DNA of 64,000 nt from Hygrophila difformis (GCA_030278955.1 JAOANR010000006.1:11555915-11619914), one strand, 5' to 3'. Positions 36,598 to 48,887 are shown, counted from the stretch's first letter. Made by a program: numbers and translations. The notes: generated by a model from the sequence alone, not told the origin.

Positions 36598-36872
36598 GGT
36601 GTGCGTCCGACGGATGGAATGGGTTTGGGCGTTGGGCAGTGTCGATGTAGGGTTTATACGGAGATTTTGGGATCATTTTTCCCGCCAGGATTTTTTTCTT
36701 GCTAACATTTTCCTTTTTCTCTATTTTAATTTTAATTAACAAAAAGGATTATGGGACTTGGCATATCGTTCGTGTCAATGTTTTAAAAAAAGGGAAGAAA
36801 ATATATATATTTTTAAATTATATAATTACACAATTTTAATTAAATTATAATCGATTATTCTTTTATTATATT
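36598..36872. promoter_or_regulatory. Upstream flank of ALADIN
   Basis: Short 5' flank of ALADIN, AT-rich towards the Stowaway MITE at 36875. No clear TATA box or motif could be assigned. Confidence 0.3.
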
Positions 36873-36999
36873 TACTCCCTCCGTCCCACTCCAAGTGTCT
36901 TGTTACTGTTGGGCACGGGAATTAAGGTAGAGTTGGTTTGTGAGTATATGGTGGGGTCCACATAGTTGTTGGAGGGGAAAATTATTTCTATTTATAGAA

Positions 37000-37159
37000 G
37001 AGATAAATATTATTTTAGGCCATTAGAATCCACCATTTACAGATTTGGGCCACGATAACACCAATTTCCAGAATTGAGCCATTAGAAGGCAATCGGGCTG
37101 GAAATCTGGGCCAATTGTTCGGAATTAAACAGGGAATGGACCGCGTGGACTCCACTCGC
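37000..37159 (+). repeat. Left TIR of the MULE
   Basis: Pairs with 43715-43872 with about eight mismatches. In Mutator elements the TIRs hold the promoter and transposase binding sites. Confidence 0.9.
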
Positions 37160-37366
37160 ACAAAAGGCAACGCGCCGACTAAGATCCATTAAAATACGGG
37201 TATGAATTCGGGTGTCCCATATATTCAGAACGCCCCTGGTCAAAACTCCCCCAATTTACCTCCATTTAGGCGACTGTGAGGATCCTAAACCCTAAACGTG
37301 TTCCCCTTTCTCCATTTTCCTAATCTTCTTGTTGTGGGCTTTGTGCGACTACGCAGTGCCGGAAGA

Positions 37367-38236
37367 ATGGCGACGAGCTCGGACTCAGCAACAAGGGACA
37401 AGAGTTGGTATGGGCTGACACCGATGCAATGTCTATGTGGGGTTAGGGCTCGGGTGCGAACCTGTTGGAAAGCACCGAATGCGGGAAGGAGATACTATTG
37501 CTGCTCGCGGGTAAGTAAGCCCTGTTTTGGATCTTGTTTTGTTCAGTTTATGTTTAGGGTATGAGCGTTGGTACACTGACGAGTTTTTACAGTTTATGAT
37601 TATATGATATGATTATTGCCGGAGGAAGTGTGAAGGTTAAATGGATTAGTTAGTTCATTTGGCCGGATGGACTGTTTTGGTAGTGAAATGGCTGAGTTTA
37701 TTTCATTTATGGGCGGAGAAAGTGTTCTGATGGTGGAATTTTGTTGGATTTTGAACGCTAATGCTTTCTTAGTTTTGAGTTGGAAGTTTGTGAATACTGG
37801 AACTCTGACATGTATAAACTATTGTTGCATCAAATGTATTTAGAGGTTAACTGTGTTTTTTTTTTTGATGTTAATGGAATGAGCTTGATTGCTGCAGGAT
37901 GGAGGGTGCGCATTGCTTGATTGGGCAGATGATGTAATGTGTCCACGATCACAATCGTTGGTGCCCGGTTTGCTGAACAAACTGAACAAAGTTGAGGATA
38001 AACTGACCCAAATGGAAATTGAGGAGGCACACATCACTGATGAATTGGCAAAGCTGAGAAGGGAGAGGAAGGAATGGCAGAAGATGAAAGAGCAACATGA
38101 GAAGGAGAAGGTTGCAGCGAAGAAGGCGATGATGGTGTTATACGTTGTGATTGCTATCTGTGTTGTGATCATGGGTGGTTTGGCCAAGGCTTTGTTCGAC
38201 AAAAGAAATATGGGGGGTGTCAAGCAACTTCAGTAA
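37367..38236 (+). CDS. GRF-type zinc-finger protein with coiled coil and C-terminal membrane segment
   Basis: Two exons, 37367-37510 and 37898-38236, join at phase 0 into 160 residues. The start is ATG at 37367 (MATSSDSATR); an in-frame ATG at 37298 would add 23 residues and is possible. Residues 20-60 form a GRF zinc finger: CLCG, a Thr/Arg segment, NAGRRYYCCSR, then a third-to-last Cys in DGGCALLDWAD. Residues 75-130 are a charged coiled coil (KLNKVEDKL, ELAKLRRERKEW). It ends with a hydrophobic span, VLYVVIAICVVIMGGL, that should cross a membrane. GRF fingers bind single-stranded DNA or RNA in other proteins. The gene lies inside the MULE TIRs and converges on the transposase gene, so it may be an element gene or a captured host gene. 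Confidence 0.85.
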
Positions 38237-39557
38237 ATGTATAAGTGTTTTAGGGTATCATTCCAACACATTTTGGTATTCGGTACTATTAGATGTATAA
38301 GTTATGTAGGGCTGCATTCCAACAAATTTTGCCAGTCGGAAGTACTAAGTATGTAATGTTGGAATGCACAGTATGAAATGTTGAGCCTTACGGATTGACT
38401 ATGTATCTATTGTTGATAATGTATTTGATAACCCAATGATGACATGGCTGCCTTTCTCTTCAGTTTTTTTCAGCTGAAAAGTGGACACTGGAAATGAACA
38501 AATTAGATTCAATAGTAATATGGCTTCCGATATTTCATTTCATAGAATCATTGAAGACAGGTTTTGTCAAAAGTTAGGCCTACTTTTGTTTCAAAATCAA
38601 TTAAATCATATCAATTAAAAGTTAGGCCTACTTCTGATACTTTTTGTTGTGAGCATATTCAACTAGTTAACCAACAAGACACCATTCAAAATCAAATAGC
38701 TGGTCAAACTAAATAGCCAAATAGCTTCCAGTACTCCAAGTAAATGTTGTGAGCATATTCAACTAGTTAACCAACCACTATATACCTTAAACACCATTAA
38801 TTGATTTAAACACCAATTACTTCCGAAGAATGCTGTTCATTTCTTTGACGTTGCTAGGAGCATCAATTTTGATTTTCAAAATGAAAAGCATGCAGCTGGA
38901 ACACCCAACATGGTAGCTTAAGGCTTGAATGGTAAAAATCTTTTGAGGGGACACAAAAAATTTGAACTCTGGTGTTATTTAAGAAGTAAACTAATTAAAA
39001 TCCAAGTTTTGCAGTGTAGTCAATGTATGAGATAGTTTCCGTGTTCCTATTATATGTGTAATTCAAAAGCCTCAAAGATTATGGAAAACTTGATTCATTC
39101 AAAAAAAAAAAAAACTTTTAAACTTGATTCATTCACTTGAAGACAATTCATTTAAACTTATTTAAGTGATTACCAACCTTTTAAACTTATTTCCTACACT
39201 TCTTCACGATCAGACGGTGATCTAGCAGGAACAATATAACTGCTAATTTTCTTGTAATTTTATAGGAACAATCTAATTGAGATTTTGAATAGAGGAGATG
39301 CAACATTGCCATTTGTCTATGTCAGGGAAAATTTGGCCATAGTGCCATTTGTTTATAAAGCCGATCCAAACAGGCATATTTGCCATTCAAGTCTGTTACA
39401 CAATTCACTTAGCCATTCAGCTTCAAACACAACTACACAAAACACAAAACAGTACAGGCACACATGGATATCCAATACATAGAAGTTTGGTAGGCATCAT
39501 AAAATTTTGAAATTTCAAGTTCAAAAAATGAAGACATTCACTGAACTGGCCATAGCC
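38237..39557. other. Non-coding centre of the MULE
   Basis: Holds the 3' ends of the two convergent genes. An approximately 25-bp repeat, GTGAGCATATTCAACTAGTT plus AACCAAC, occurs at about 38651 and 38749. No other feature is seen. Confidence 0.5.
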
Positions 39558-42500
39558 TCATTTGCTACTGCTGCTGCCATCTATTGCGCTTAAGTTATGG
39601 GTGACAGGCCCGTTGCGCCCGACGGTGAACTGTGGTGCTCTCCAAGCCCCGTCTTTGTAAGGTGTCGCTTTCTTGGACTTCATTGGACCCTTTCCCTTCA
39701 TTTGCTGGTTTATGGAAGGGCCTGGAACAAGTGGCGGGGGTGAAACCAAGTAGTCTTGTGTTACAACCGGCTCTTCAACAATATCTTCTCCCTCAATTCC
39801 ACCGACTGGAGAGGTTGGTGGAAGTATAGTAGGCTGCCAAAGCTCAAAATTCAGCGACAAAATAATCAAGAAATATTCAATAGATGTGCAACACCTTTAT
39901 ATTCAATATTGTACATAGTCCAAGAAAGACAACACCAAAAATATGAAGTTAACAGATGCTGACTGTGATGGAGGGGGCGGATGCACCGTTGTATTAGCTT
40001 TGGAGGATGTCCCAGTTGCCGATCTTTGTTTTGCATTCAAAGCCTTTGATGCAAAAAAGATCAATGTAATTGTAGAGTATATATTTTGCTATTTATACAA
40101 CATAATTCAAACAGGCTAAAGTGTAACAAGCAGGATAGAAACTAATCATTAAAAGCATTCTGCTAATCAAACATATTTTTCCCATAAGACTGCTGCTAAT
40201 CATGCTAGGATAGCAACTAACCATTACAATCCCTATAAAAACATTAGTAGTGCAAAATATAAAGTGTCATCAGTTCATTAACAGAAAAAAAGGTTCTTTG
40301 AGAACAATTTTTTCTTGCTGAGGTAAATTGTGATGAATATTATAAGTACCTTAGCTTGTCGTCTATTCTCCCGAAGTTCTTCAGGGAAATCTGGACATGT
40401 ACTGACATGATGTCCAGGTTTCCCACAACTACTACAGTGTGAAGTCCTACCACGGCGTGTCATCTTCGTTGGATCCTTCGTGTATCTTCTTTTTGGCCGC
40501 TGTTTTTTCTTTGTCTCCCATGTAGATGGCTTTCTTGAATTTGATGGCCTTCCAACACCCCTAGGGTATTGTGGAGGCTTGGGTGGTATGTAAGATGTTG
40601 GTTGCCAGAAGACATCACTTGTTATGCCAATTATGGGAAACTGATATGCCTTTTTGTACGATGAGACCGATAAAGACTTCTCAACAAAGTCTTCAGGGTC
40701 GTGTCCTTGGTCTGAAATGGCAGACAAACCGTGCAAGCATGGGATGCCATTCAATTGCCAAAGCCGACACGAACACTCCCTCTTGATCAGATCCACGACG
40801 AACTGCCCGTCACCCTCCATCATGCGTATTTGGTAATGTCTATCACTTGATTTAATTGGGATATAATCACCAACTTTTCGGGCATTCTTCAGGAGGATTT
40901 TCTGAATTCGGGGACATATTGCACGGTTATGCCACTTCAGATTGGCCCTATCATAGTTGTCGGCATGCCTCTTCATTATGTATTCCCGAATCCATTCAAG
41001 ACTTGTAAGGATTGTTTTACTCCTGGCCTCCTTTATGCATGAGTTGAAAGATTCACAAAGGTTATTCAGGAGCATATCACACATCGGGCCCTCAGAGAAA
41101 CGGGATTTAGTCCACTGTGTTGGTGCCTTTTCACTTAGCCATTTCCATGCACCCTCCGAATATTCTTTGATCCTTTTCATTTGAATAAAAAACTCAGGAA
41201 CGGTACCTGCCCTGGCAGCTGCCCACAGTAAATTCTTCAAGGCCATTCCTCTATATCCGGCGGTGCAGAAGTTGTTGTGCATGTGTCTAACACAAAACCG
41301 ATGATCAACCCCGGGAAGAACATCTTGCATAGCCTGGACTAAACCCTTCTGCCTATCAGAAATGAAGGTCAAATATCGAACATGTTCGAGCTGTAGATCC
41401 TCTTTCAAAACCCCTAGAAACCAACCCCAGTTGTCCTTGTTCTCTATTGGAATTATAGCATAGGCAATGGGATACAATTGATTATTCCCATCCACACCAA
41501 CAGCGGTCAGGAGTACACCCTTGTGCGGTCCACTCAAATGGCAACCATCTACTCCAATCAATGGCCTGCAACCCAACTTCCAACCCTTCTTAAGTGCTTC
41601 AAAACAGACGTAGAATCTGCTAAATCTTGTTTCTGTCCCAGCATCAGTTGTTCCTAGTAAGACAGTACTACCAGGATTCCTTTTTCTGAGTTCCTCCGCG
41701 TAGTCCCACAGCCGACTGAATTGATAATCGGAAGACCCATTTAGTGCTGCTAACGCTATCCTCTTGGCTGAAATGGCTTGATTTCTTGTGACCTTAACTT
41801 TCAACTTCTTAATCACATCAAGACGGAACCCTTCTGCAGATCGTTTCGGATCAGTTATGAATTTATGTATGAATCTCTCGCTCAACCAACGACTATTCAC
41901 AGCCGGCACATCGTGTGTCTGCATGCAACTGTGTTTCGAAAAAAACCTGAAATGGCGACACTACGATTGTAATTACATGCACGAAACTGGACAAATTTTA
42001 AAATTCATATCAGAAATGACAACAAACTAACCGAAAAATCATATCAACAAACTATTAAAATCATGCTTCAATTCAATTTACCTTGTCACTTGAAGTGCAT
42101 CCTCGCCCGGAACTTTGTGTGCATATATCTTCCACTGGCAGTCTGTGCCAAAACATTTCGCATAAACTCTTGTTGGTGTTGTCTTAATAAACTTCACTTT
42201 GCGTTGCTCTCGCACTGCAAGTGACCGGACAGCCTTCCTAAACTCCTCCTTCCCAGCAAACAACATCTCTAAGGTAATGGTTGGATTGTAAATGTCAGCT
42301 GAATTAAATACTATTGGTGGTCTTCCGTCGTCATCCTTCTCTGAATCTGACAGCAGCCTTTCATCAAAATCATTCCCTGCTGTCACCATGTCATCCTCTG
42401 AGTTCTCCCCTTCGCTTAATTGTTCCACTTGAACTAGCATATCAGAACCACTATTGCCTTCACCATCATTATGCAGTGGTATTGATTCAACTGCTACCTC

Positions 42501-43033
42501 AACATCTTCTAATCCTTCATCAACTTCATAGTCACTTTCTACGAACCTATCATCACCACATTCACTCCCACTATTGTCCTCTTCCAACTCGGCTACAAAA
42601 TCATCGACAAATCTATCATCAACCACTCCACCCGATCCCATCTGTACAGCCCCCACAGGAGCATCAACCTCATGATCTTCATCCATTGCCCCATTCCCCT
42701 CAGATTCACTTGAACTATCCTCCTCAGACAAGTTCTCACCTTTAACAACAAATATATCCAGCAACCTCTTCTTTAAGAAGTCCTCAGCAATAGCTTTTAG
42801 TTCCTCCTCCTCTTCAATCAACCGGAAACCACTCTCCTCCTTTATGTAGAACTCATAGCCATCCGTTTCGACTCCCTCATTATCTAAATAATACCTCAGT
42901 ATCCAAAAATCTAGCAAGTTGATGTTAACATGATCATATATTACTGATTCTCCTCCACGGTAAACTGGTGGCGGACCTTCTACACACTCACCGCCCCAAT
43001 GCAATTTTATGCTCAATGATTTGCAACCTGGAT
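39558..43033 (-). CDS. MudrA-type MULE transposase
   Basis: Exons by splice signals: about 43033-42082, 41946-40350, 40043-39954 and 39833-39558, joining in frame to about 970 residues. An N-terminal PB1-like region (KLHWGGE and YRGGESV) is followed by a long acidic linker. Then come the MuDR DNA-binding domain (FRKAVRSLAVREQRKVKF), the MULE transposase domain (GVDGCHLSGPHKGVLL, FISDRQKGL, DHRFCVRHMHNNF), a SWIM zinc finger (CSCRLWQLNGIPCLH) and a CCHC knuckle (CSSCGKPGHHVSTC). It cuts and inserts the element by binding its TIRs. No disruption is seen in these exons. The first coding exon is unresolved: a candidate ATG exon at 43480-43499 has a good donor but the wrong phase for the acceptor at 43033. 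Confidence 0.9.
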
Positions 43034-43714
43034 CTGTGGACACCAGGAATAATTATTAAACAAAAATTGCATTACATTATTGGAGGCCAACAACTTGAAT
43101 TAAACAACAAAATAATTCGCTTCCCGCATACACTACAAAAAGGGATAAAGGCACATGGCCATTGTCCGCTCTACCGACACAAAAACAGGTATGCACATGG
43201 TGGGAGAAAGTTTACTCTTACAGAGGACCACTTTACTTAGGACCACACTACAAGACATCCATTCGCATTTAACAAAACCAACCCCCGCCTCAGACACAAA
43301 TGCTTGTGCCCATTTGAGAGTAGTGTGAAAACTACATGATGTATTAAACAAATCCAAACCCCAAATTAAACCCCCATTTCGCATTAAAAATCATCCCAAC
43401 GAATCCCCAAAACTGAAATCAACTCGACCGAAAACCGAATCCCTAAACTGAAATCGACAAAAACATATATTTGACTTACAAAATTCGGGTGGTGGCCATT
43501 GCTCCTTCTCTTCCGCCCTTCGAAGTCCCATTCCACGGCGTACAAAGCAACGGCACTGGTGGCAACAAGAATAGGGTTTACGTTCGATTATGTTTCTGAA
43601 ATTTTTTCCTCTAATTTTACCGTAAATTTTTCCTTACCCACGCCTGAAAACGTGTTTCTACCACGAAGTTGTGCCAAATATTCCAACAACTTTGGAATAT
43701 TCCGGCTTATTGGG

Positions 43715-43872
43715 CGAGTGGAGTTCACGCGTCCATTACCTGTTTAATTCCGAACATATGGCCCAAATTTCCAGCCCGATTGCCTTCTAATGGCTCAATT
43801 CTGGAAATTAGTGTTATCGTGGCCCAAATCTGTAAATGGTGGATTCTAATGGCCTAAAATAATATTTACCTC
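43715..43872 (-). repeat. Right TIR of the MULE
   Basis: Inverted partner of 37000-37159. The transposase gene reads inward from here. Confidence 0.9.
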
Positions 43873-43948
43873 TTTATAGAAAGAAGACATTTGTAATGGG
43901 ACATCCAAAAATAGTAAGTAGGACATTTGGAATGGGACAAAGGGAGTA

Positions 43949-46103
43949 TTATATTCTTATGATAAAGTTAATTAAAATTCAACAAGTATTCAAAATTAAA
44001 TATGACCATAAATAAACAAATAAACAAGTATTCTATCCCCTCGTTGCTGCCAGATGGGAGGGTTGTCCTTCCCACCGACCACTGTTGGAACAACTTCTTA
44101 GGATTAGCGTATGATTTTCATTATTTTTAGCCCCTCTTACAGCCAATCTGCTTTGGGTAGTTAGAAGTATCATTACTACTTATGATACAAGTTATGAGAT
44201 GTGGTATGTTTTGCTCAGCACTTATCCATTTCTATTCCATTCAGAAAAAGTATATATCTAAGTTTTTAAATATACCGACTAAACCAGGAAGTCTTTAGAT
44301 AATCGGAATTGAATTATGGTGCCACTGAGGCATGAAACCTTAATATTTTGGAGGGTCAGATTGTGGCATTCCCAAAATTACATTTATCTAACATCTTTGA
44401 GGGTTATGGACTTTGATTTCACATAAAAACTTACAAGTACGACTTATATTTGGTTTTCAAATTGAAGTTCTTTTACTACTTTGGAATCTATGTTAACTAA
44501 TTACTTGATTGAACAATTGATGCCCTCATTTTGCTTTGCCACTTCAAGATTTTGATGTGTGTTGGTTTTCTGCTTATTATTGCCTTTGTCACTTGGATTT
44601 GGGTTTGAGGTTTCAGTTTTCATAGTTTTTGAGTTGGAATGGTTTAATTATATGCAGGATGTGAATTTAATCCTGCCCGAAGCTGTTGTTTGACATCCAA
44701 GCCTCTCTTATTCTGTAAAATCCCAGCTATGATCGTGCCACCGGCCGACCTCTATGTATGTCTGTAATTTTAACTTCTATGTCTTTAGTGTGTGTATCGT
44801 AAATTCTAGTAAGACTAGCAAGTTTGATTGTATGATTTGAATGTTTTATTGATGGAATAATGGACGTCTTTGATCATTTTTAGTTATTCATAATTCATTG
44901 GAATTTGTTTCTATTTTCTTGTAGCAGCTCAATTCACTACTATTGGAGATTCTAGAGGGACGGCATTTACATGTGGAATAGGAGATCTGTGAGTTTGTTC
45001 CCCTGGGGCCCTCTTTTTGCATAATGTACCACACAATTTATTTTGGAGTACTTCATTCTTGATCACTTCCACCCCCATTTTAAATGAAAATTTATTTGGA
45101 CATGCTCTATATTTTGTATCCCGATATGTCCAAATCAACTATGAGAACCTTGAATGTAATTTGGTATCCATTTATTATACACTGTGAAAATCTTGATCAA
45201 TCTTTTGAATGCAGAAAAAACATTGAAGACGGAAACTACTACACGTTCGAATACATTCTCACATCCCCAGTTTTTGCCATAGCAACTTTTACAACAATTG
45301 CAATTGAAAACGGTGTGACTTTCGCCTAGCAGGAAGCATATTAAATAGTATACTCATTAAATGTGTACTCAAACTTGAATCTCCCTTTAAATTCATAAAT
45401 TTTATAGCTTTCAACTAGTCTCTCAGTTGCTTAAGTTTAAGTACATTGATTTGGAATTTGTGCAAAATGAACCAGCTCTGGCTAATTTTTTCGTCTCATT
45501 CCATCCTATATTCAATATTGACACTATGAATACTTCATTTCATCCTAATTTTATAGCAACAATACTCTTTGCGCAGCGTTGCTGCGCGCCACAAGGCCTA
45601 GTATATATATAATCCGTGGAATGCCACGATGAATTTTGTACTAGAAAATTTGATTAAAAAATTATACTCCCTCGTCCATGAAGTTTGATCCTTAAAAAAA
45701 ATCGTAATTTAGGTGTTGGGTTTAGTAGTTAAAATGGTGTAGGTATTTGTGTTTATGATTCTAATAATTTTGATACTATATATTGTTTAACCTTGACTTA
45801 ATATTAGCGTTATGAATTTAATTAGATAAAAATATACAAATACAGTCTTGTTATAATCGTCTAATTGTATAGTTATATTACCAGTTTAGTAATATTATAA
45901 GAATAAGAATTAAAAAATACAATGGACTTTGTGTACAAAAGTAAAAATGCAATTGAATTTATGCAGAATAATAAAAGTAGCATTTAACAAAATTTGGGGA
46001 AAAAAAGATTTTAATTAAATTTATATTACTATAATTTATCTAAAAATAGAAAGTGGGGCATGTTCGGCCCATCTTATGCATAAAAAAGGATGGGGCAGAT
46101 TAA
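43949..46103. other. Intergenic DNA
   Basis: No gene was identified. A plus-strand fragment near 44932-45000 (QLNSLLLEILEGRHLHVE followed by a stop) looks like a broken exon of unknown origin. A solo Stowaway-like end, CTCCCTCGTCCATGAAG, occurs at about 45668. Confidence 0.35.
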
Positions 46104-46121
46104 GGGCCTGTTTGGTAGTAA

Positions 46122-46185
46122 TTTTTTTTGGAGGAGCCACTAAAGATTTGAAAAATGAGTGGTGGGAGCCCACGCCACACAAATT
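46122..46185 (-). repeat. Short A-tailed retroposon-like insert, copy 2
   Basis: On the minus strand it begins TTTGTGTGGCGTGGGCTCCC, contains TAGTGGCTCCTCC and ends in a run of A, matching the unit at 31322-31387. Imperfect flanking duplications TGGTAGTAAT and TGATAATAAT (8 of 10) are visible. Confidence 0.6.
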
Positions 46186-46303
46186 GATAATAATTAATTA
46201 TTAGCTGTTAAATAATTATATAAATAATAAATTAATTAACTTAACTGTTTGATAATTTGAATACTAATGACATGATTTAAGGATTAAAAAGAACTTAAAT
46301 ATT

Positions 46304-48133
46304 GGGGCTATTTGGATGACAATAGATTAAACAACAGATTTGCACTTAGCAGATTTGACCAAATTTTCGGAAATCGTTTGGGTGCTGGCGGTCTGTAGGT
46401 GCTGGCACATCCAAAAGTGTTGTGTATGTGTATATGAAATGATGTATGAATACAAAAGTGATGGATGGATGTTATGAACAAAAAATTAATAAAAAATAAA
46501 CTACCATCTATACATCACTTTACAAAGAGATACACATCATTTTTAGCGTTGTCTGCATTTTATAATGGCAATTCTTATGCCATTATAGAAACCGGATTGC
46601 AAATTTTCTGCTATTTTTATTGTTTGGTAAACCGACATATTAGGAAACAGATTGAATTCAATATGTTGTCTTTTGAAGCATATCAACAAGCAAATTGAGA
46701 TCCACTCAAATATCCTTCTGCATGGGTCCGGTTAGGGTGCAATCATGAAAAGACACAGCACATCAAGGCATTAATTATAATCATCCATTTTAATCCAACG
46801 GTTGTAAATAGAAAAGGGTAAAGTTGTCCAAAGAAAGTATAACGGTTTCATTAGTTAACATATTAACTAAATTACCTTATATAGGAATTTGTATCCTAAT
46901 TAAATGTAATAACTTAACAATTAACTAAAATAAAAAATATAATTATGATTTAAATTATTTCAACAATTCAGTATTAAATCAAAATGGGCTCTGCAACGAA
47001 AATGCTTCTTCAGCGATAAAGGCAATTTTTTTTCCCAACAAGATATAAAATATTGTTTTAAGCGAAGCAAATAATTATTTTCAGCGATGAAAATAAATTA
47101 CTGATTTAATTATATATACATATACGATATTGGGATTATAGTATACCGTCGCTGAAATATATAACATATTGTCGCTGAAAAGTCTTACTAATCATCGCTG
47201 AAATACATAGAAAAGTATCGCTGAAATATATAACATACTGTCGCTGAAAAATCTTACTAATCATCACTGAAATACATAAAAAAGTATCGCTGAAATACAG
47301 TAGAATATATAACTTTCATTTATATTTTTAAAATATTTTGACTCGCTGAAATACATGACATTTGATCGCTGAAATACATGACATTTGATCGCTGAATTTG
47401 TAAGTAAGTATTAGAATACTTTTATATCATTTACTTTAAAATAATCAAACTAAGCAGCTTTTTTTGTCCTCCTTCTCAAATTACTACTGCAAGTCACGAG
47501 AGGTATGTTGTTCCTCAAATTACTCACTACATGTCACGTGAGCGGAATGATGATGCATTGGAACAATAAAAAAATATTGATTAAAAGAATAAAAAAGTAA
47601 TGGGCTATGACCAAATAAAATAACTAGCAAAACACATTTCAAGTAAAAACAAATACTCTATGACTCTCTCTCATCGAGGGCCTAATCGCTAAAATATACT
47701 TGTAGACGTCGCTGAAATCTTGTCTATGTGTCGCTGAAATCAATTGTGACTAAATCTCGCCTATGTGTCGCTGAAATCAATTGTGACTAAATTACTTAAA
47801 ATAGACTGCTGATTCATCTCCGCAAAAAAAAAAGACACTGATTCATACTCCTCAATAATAAAAATGCAAGTGACAATAAAATTACTATTTTATCCTTTAT
47901 GTTAATCTGGACCATTGAAATAAAAAGTAAATGAACGGTTGAGATTCGCCTAATGATGTACTGCGGAATGGGCCTCCGCACCCTAACTTCGGCGCTTCTG
48001 CATCTCAACGTTATCAAATATACCAAACACATTATGATAATTAAATATAATCTACTACTCAAATCTACTAATTAAATCTGCTGATCAAATTTACTATCTG
48101 CTTTTACCATCTACTAAACTCCCAAACAAGCCC
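46304..48133. mobile_element. Candidate non-autonomous DNA transposon
   Basis: The left end is GGGGCTATTTGG and the right end, reverse complemented, is GGGCTTGTTTGG. Both ends are followed inward by repeated AGCAGATTT/GTAGATTTG words. An alternative left end, GGGCCTGTTTGG, lies at 46104. A TTAAAT word flanks both sides but not at a clean position, so the TSD is uncertain. The interior is non-coding and carries a TCGCTGAAA repeat cluster. Confidence 0.5.
47145..47785 (+). repeat. Cluster of TCGCTGAAA motifs
   Basis: At least eleven exact plus-strand copies of TCGCTGAAA, plus variants (TCACTGAAA, TCGCTAAAA, TCGCTGAAT), occur in 640 bp. An inverted TTTTCAGCGA occurs at about 47078. Spacing is irregular (about 16-100 bp). 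Several copies share longer contexts such as GAAATATATAACATA and GAAATACATGACATTTGA. Confidence 0.85.
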
Positions 48134-48360
48134 ATTAAATCATTTTTATAGTACTTCCTCCTTTTCTAATATTTATTACGGACACACACAATGCGCAGTT
48201 CAATGCACATTTTAAACCATCCGTAACTCAAGTTCGGTACAAATTAAAATTTTAAAAGTTTTATATTTAAAAACTACACGACGAGACATATCTAAAAGGA
48301 TCCCACGACGAGATAATCCAATGAGTAATGTCATTATTTGCAATGTTGCAAATAGGTAGG

Positions 48361-48751
48361 TGTTATAGAAATAACTATCTTTATTTATGTATGTGTACAA
48401 TAAAATGGTATATGGCTTATTAGCTTGTGTTTATAGTGGAAGTATTGTAATGGAAATTGGGATTAAATGGTGAAAGAAAGGAAGTTTAAAGGTGGGATAA
48501 TAAAATGGATAAAGTGTAATAATTATGGCTATGAAATGAAACAAGTATTAAGCTTGCATAAAATTTTTCTAACTTAACTTCTCAATACATTACATAGGCT
48601 ATTTATAAACTTTTTTATCCTCTCACTATTTACTAACCTCATAATCAAGGCATATACATTTCAAGACTTTCACATGTCTAACCTTATGATCAAGGCATGA
48701 ACATGGATGTTGAACACTAGACATTCACATGTTTTGTTTACATGCATAATA
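48361..48751 (-). repeat. 3' LTR of copia copy 2
   Basis: 391 bp, identical by eye to 53669-54059. Confidence 0.9.
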
Positions 48752-48760
48752 CTCCCCCTT
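48752..48760 (-). other. Polypurine tract of copia copy 2
   Basis: Reads AAGGGGGAG on the minus strand right before the 3' LTR. Confidence 0.75.
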
Positions 48761-48887
48761 GAATGTCGTCAATACGAAGAATATGCCTCGTTAAAACCTT
48801 ACTTGGAAAAAACCCAGTGGGAAAAAATCCAAGTGAAGGAAAAAGAGTACAGTATTCTTGTATCAGATGCTCCCCCTGATTTGGACA

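Larger units (their letters stand above)
37000..43872. mobile_element. Autonomous-looking Mutator-like element (MULE) with two genes
   Basis: A 6873-bp element with TIRs of about 160 bp (37000-37159 and 43715-43872; around 95 percent identical by eye). It is flanked by a perfect 9-bp duplication TTTATAGAA (36991-36999 and 43873-43881), the size typical of Mutator. The ends read GAGATAAATATTATTTTAGG and GAGGTAAATATTATTTTAGG. A mudrA-type transposase is read from the right TIR inward. A GRF zinc-finger gene is read from the left TIR inward. This convergent layout matches that of maize MuDR (mudrA and mudrB), though the second gene is not mudrB-like in sequence. Confidence 0.93.
36875..43946. 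repeat. Stowaway MITE interrupted by the Mutator-like element
   Basis: The left part (36875-36999) starts CTCCCTCCGTCCCACTCC and the right part (43882-43946) ends GGAATGGGACAAAGGGAG. Both are flanked by TA (36873-36874 and 43947-43948). With the insertion and one copy of its 9-bp duplication removed, the two parts form a normal MITE of about 190 bp. Confidence 0.85.

Noticed and set aside
42314..42745. His- and Pro-rich ORF on the plus strand
   Set aside because: It is the antisense of the acidic linker of the MULE transposase.
47145..47785. CRISPR-like array from the TCGCTGAAA repeats
   Set aside because: Repeats are nine bases, irregularly spaced, and the genome is a plant nucleus.
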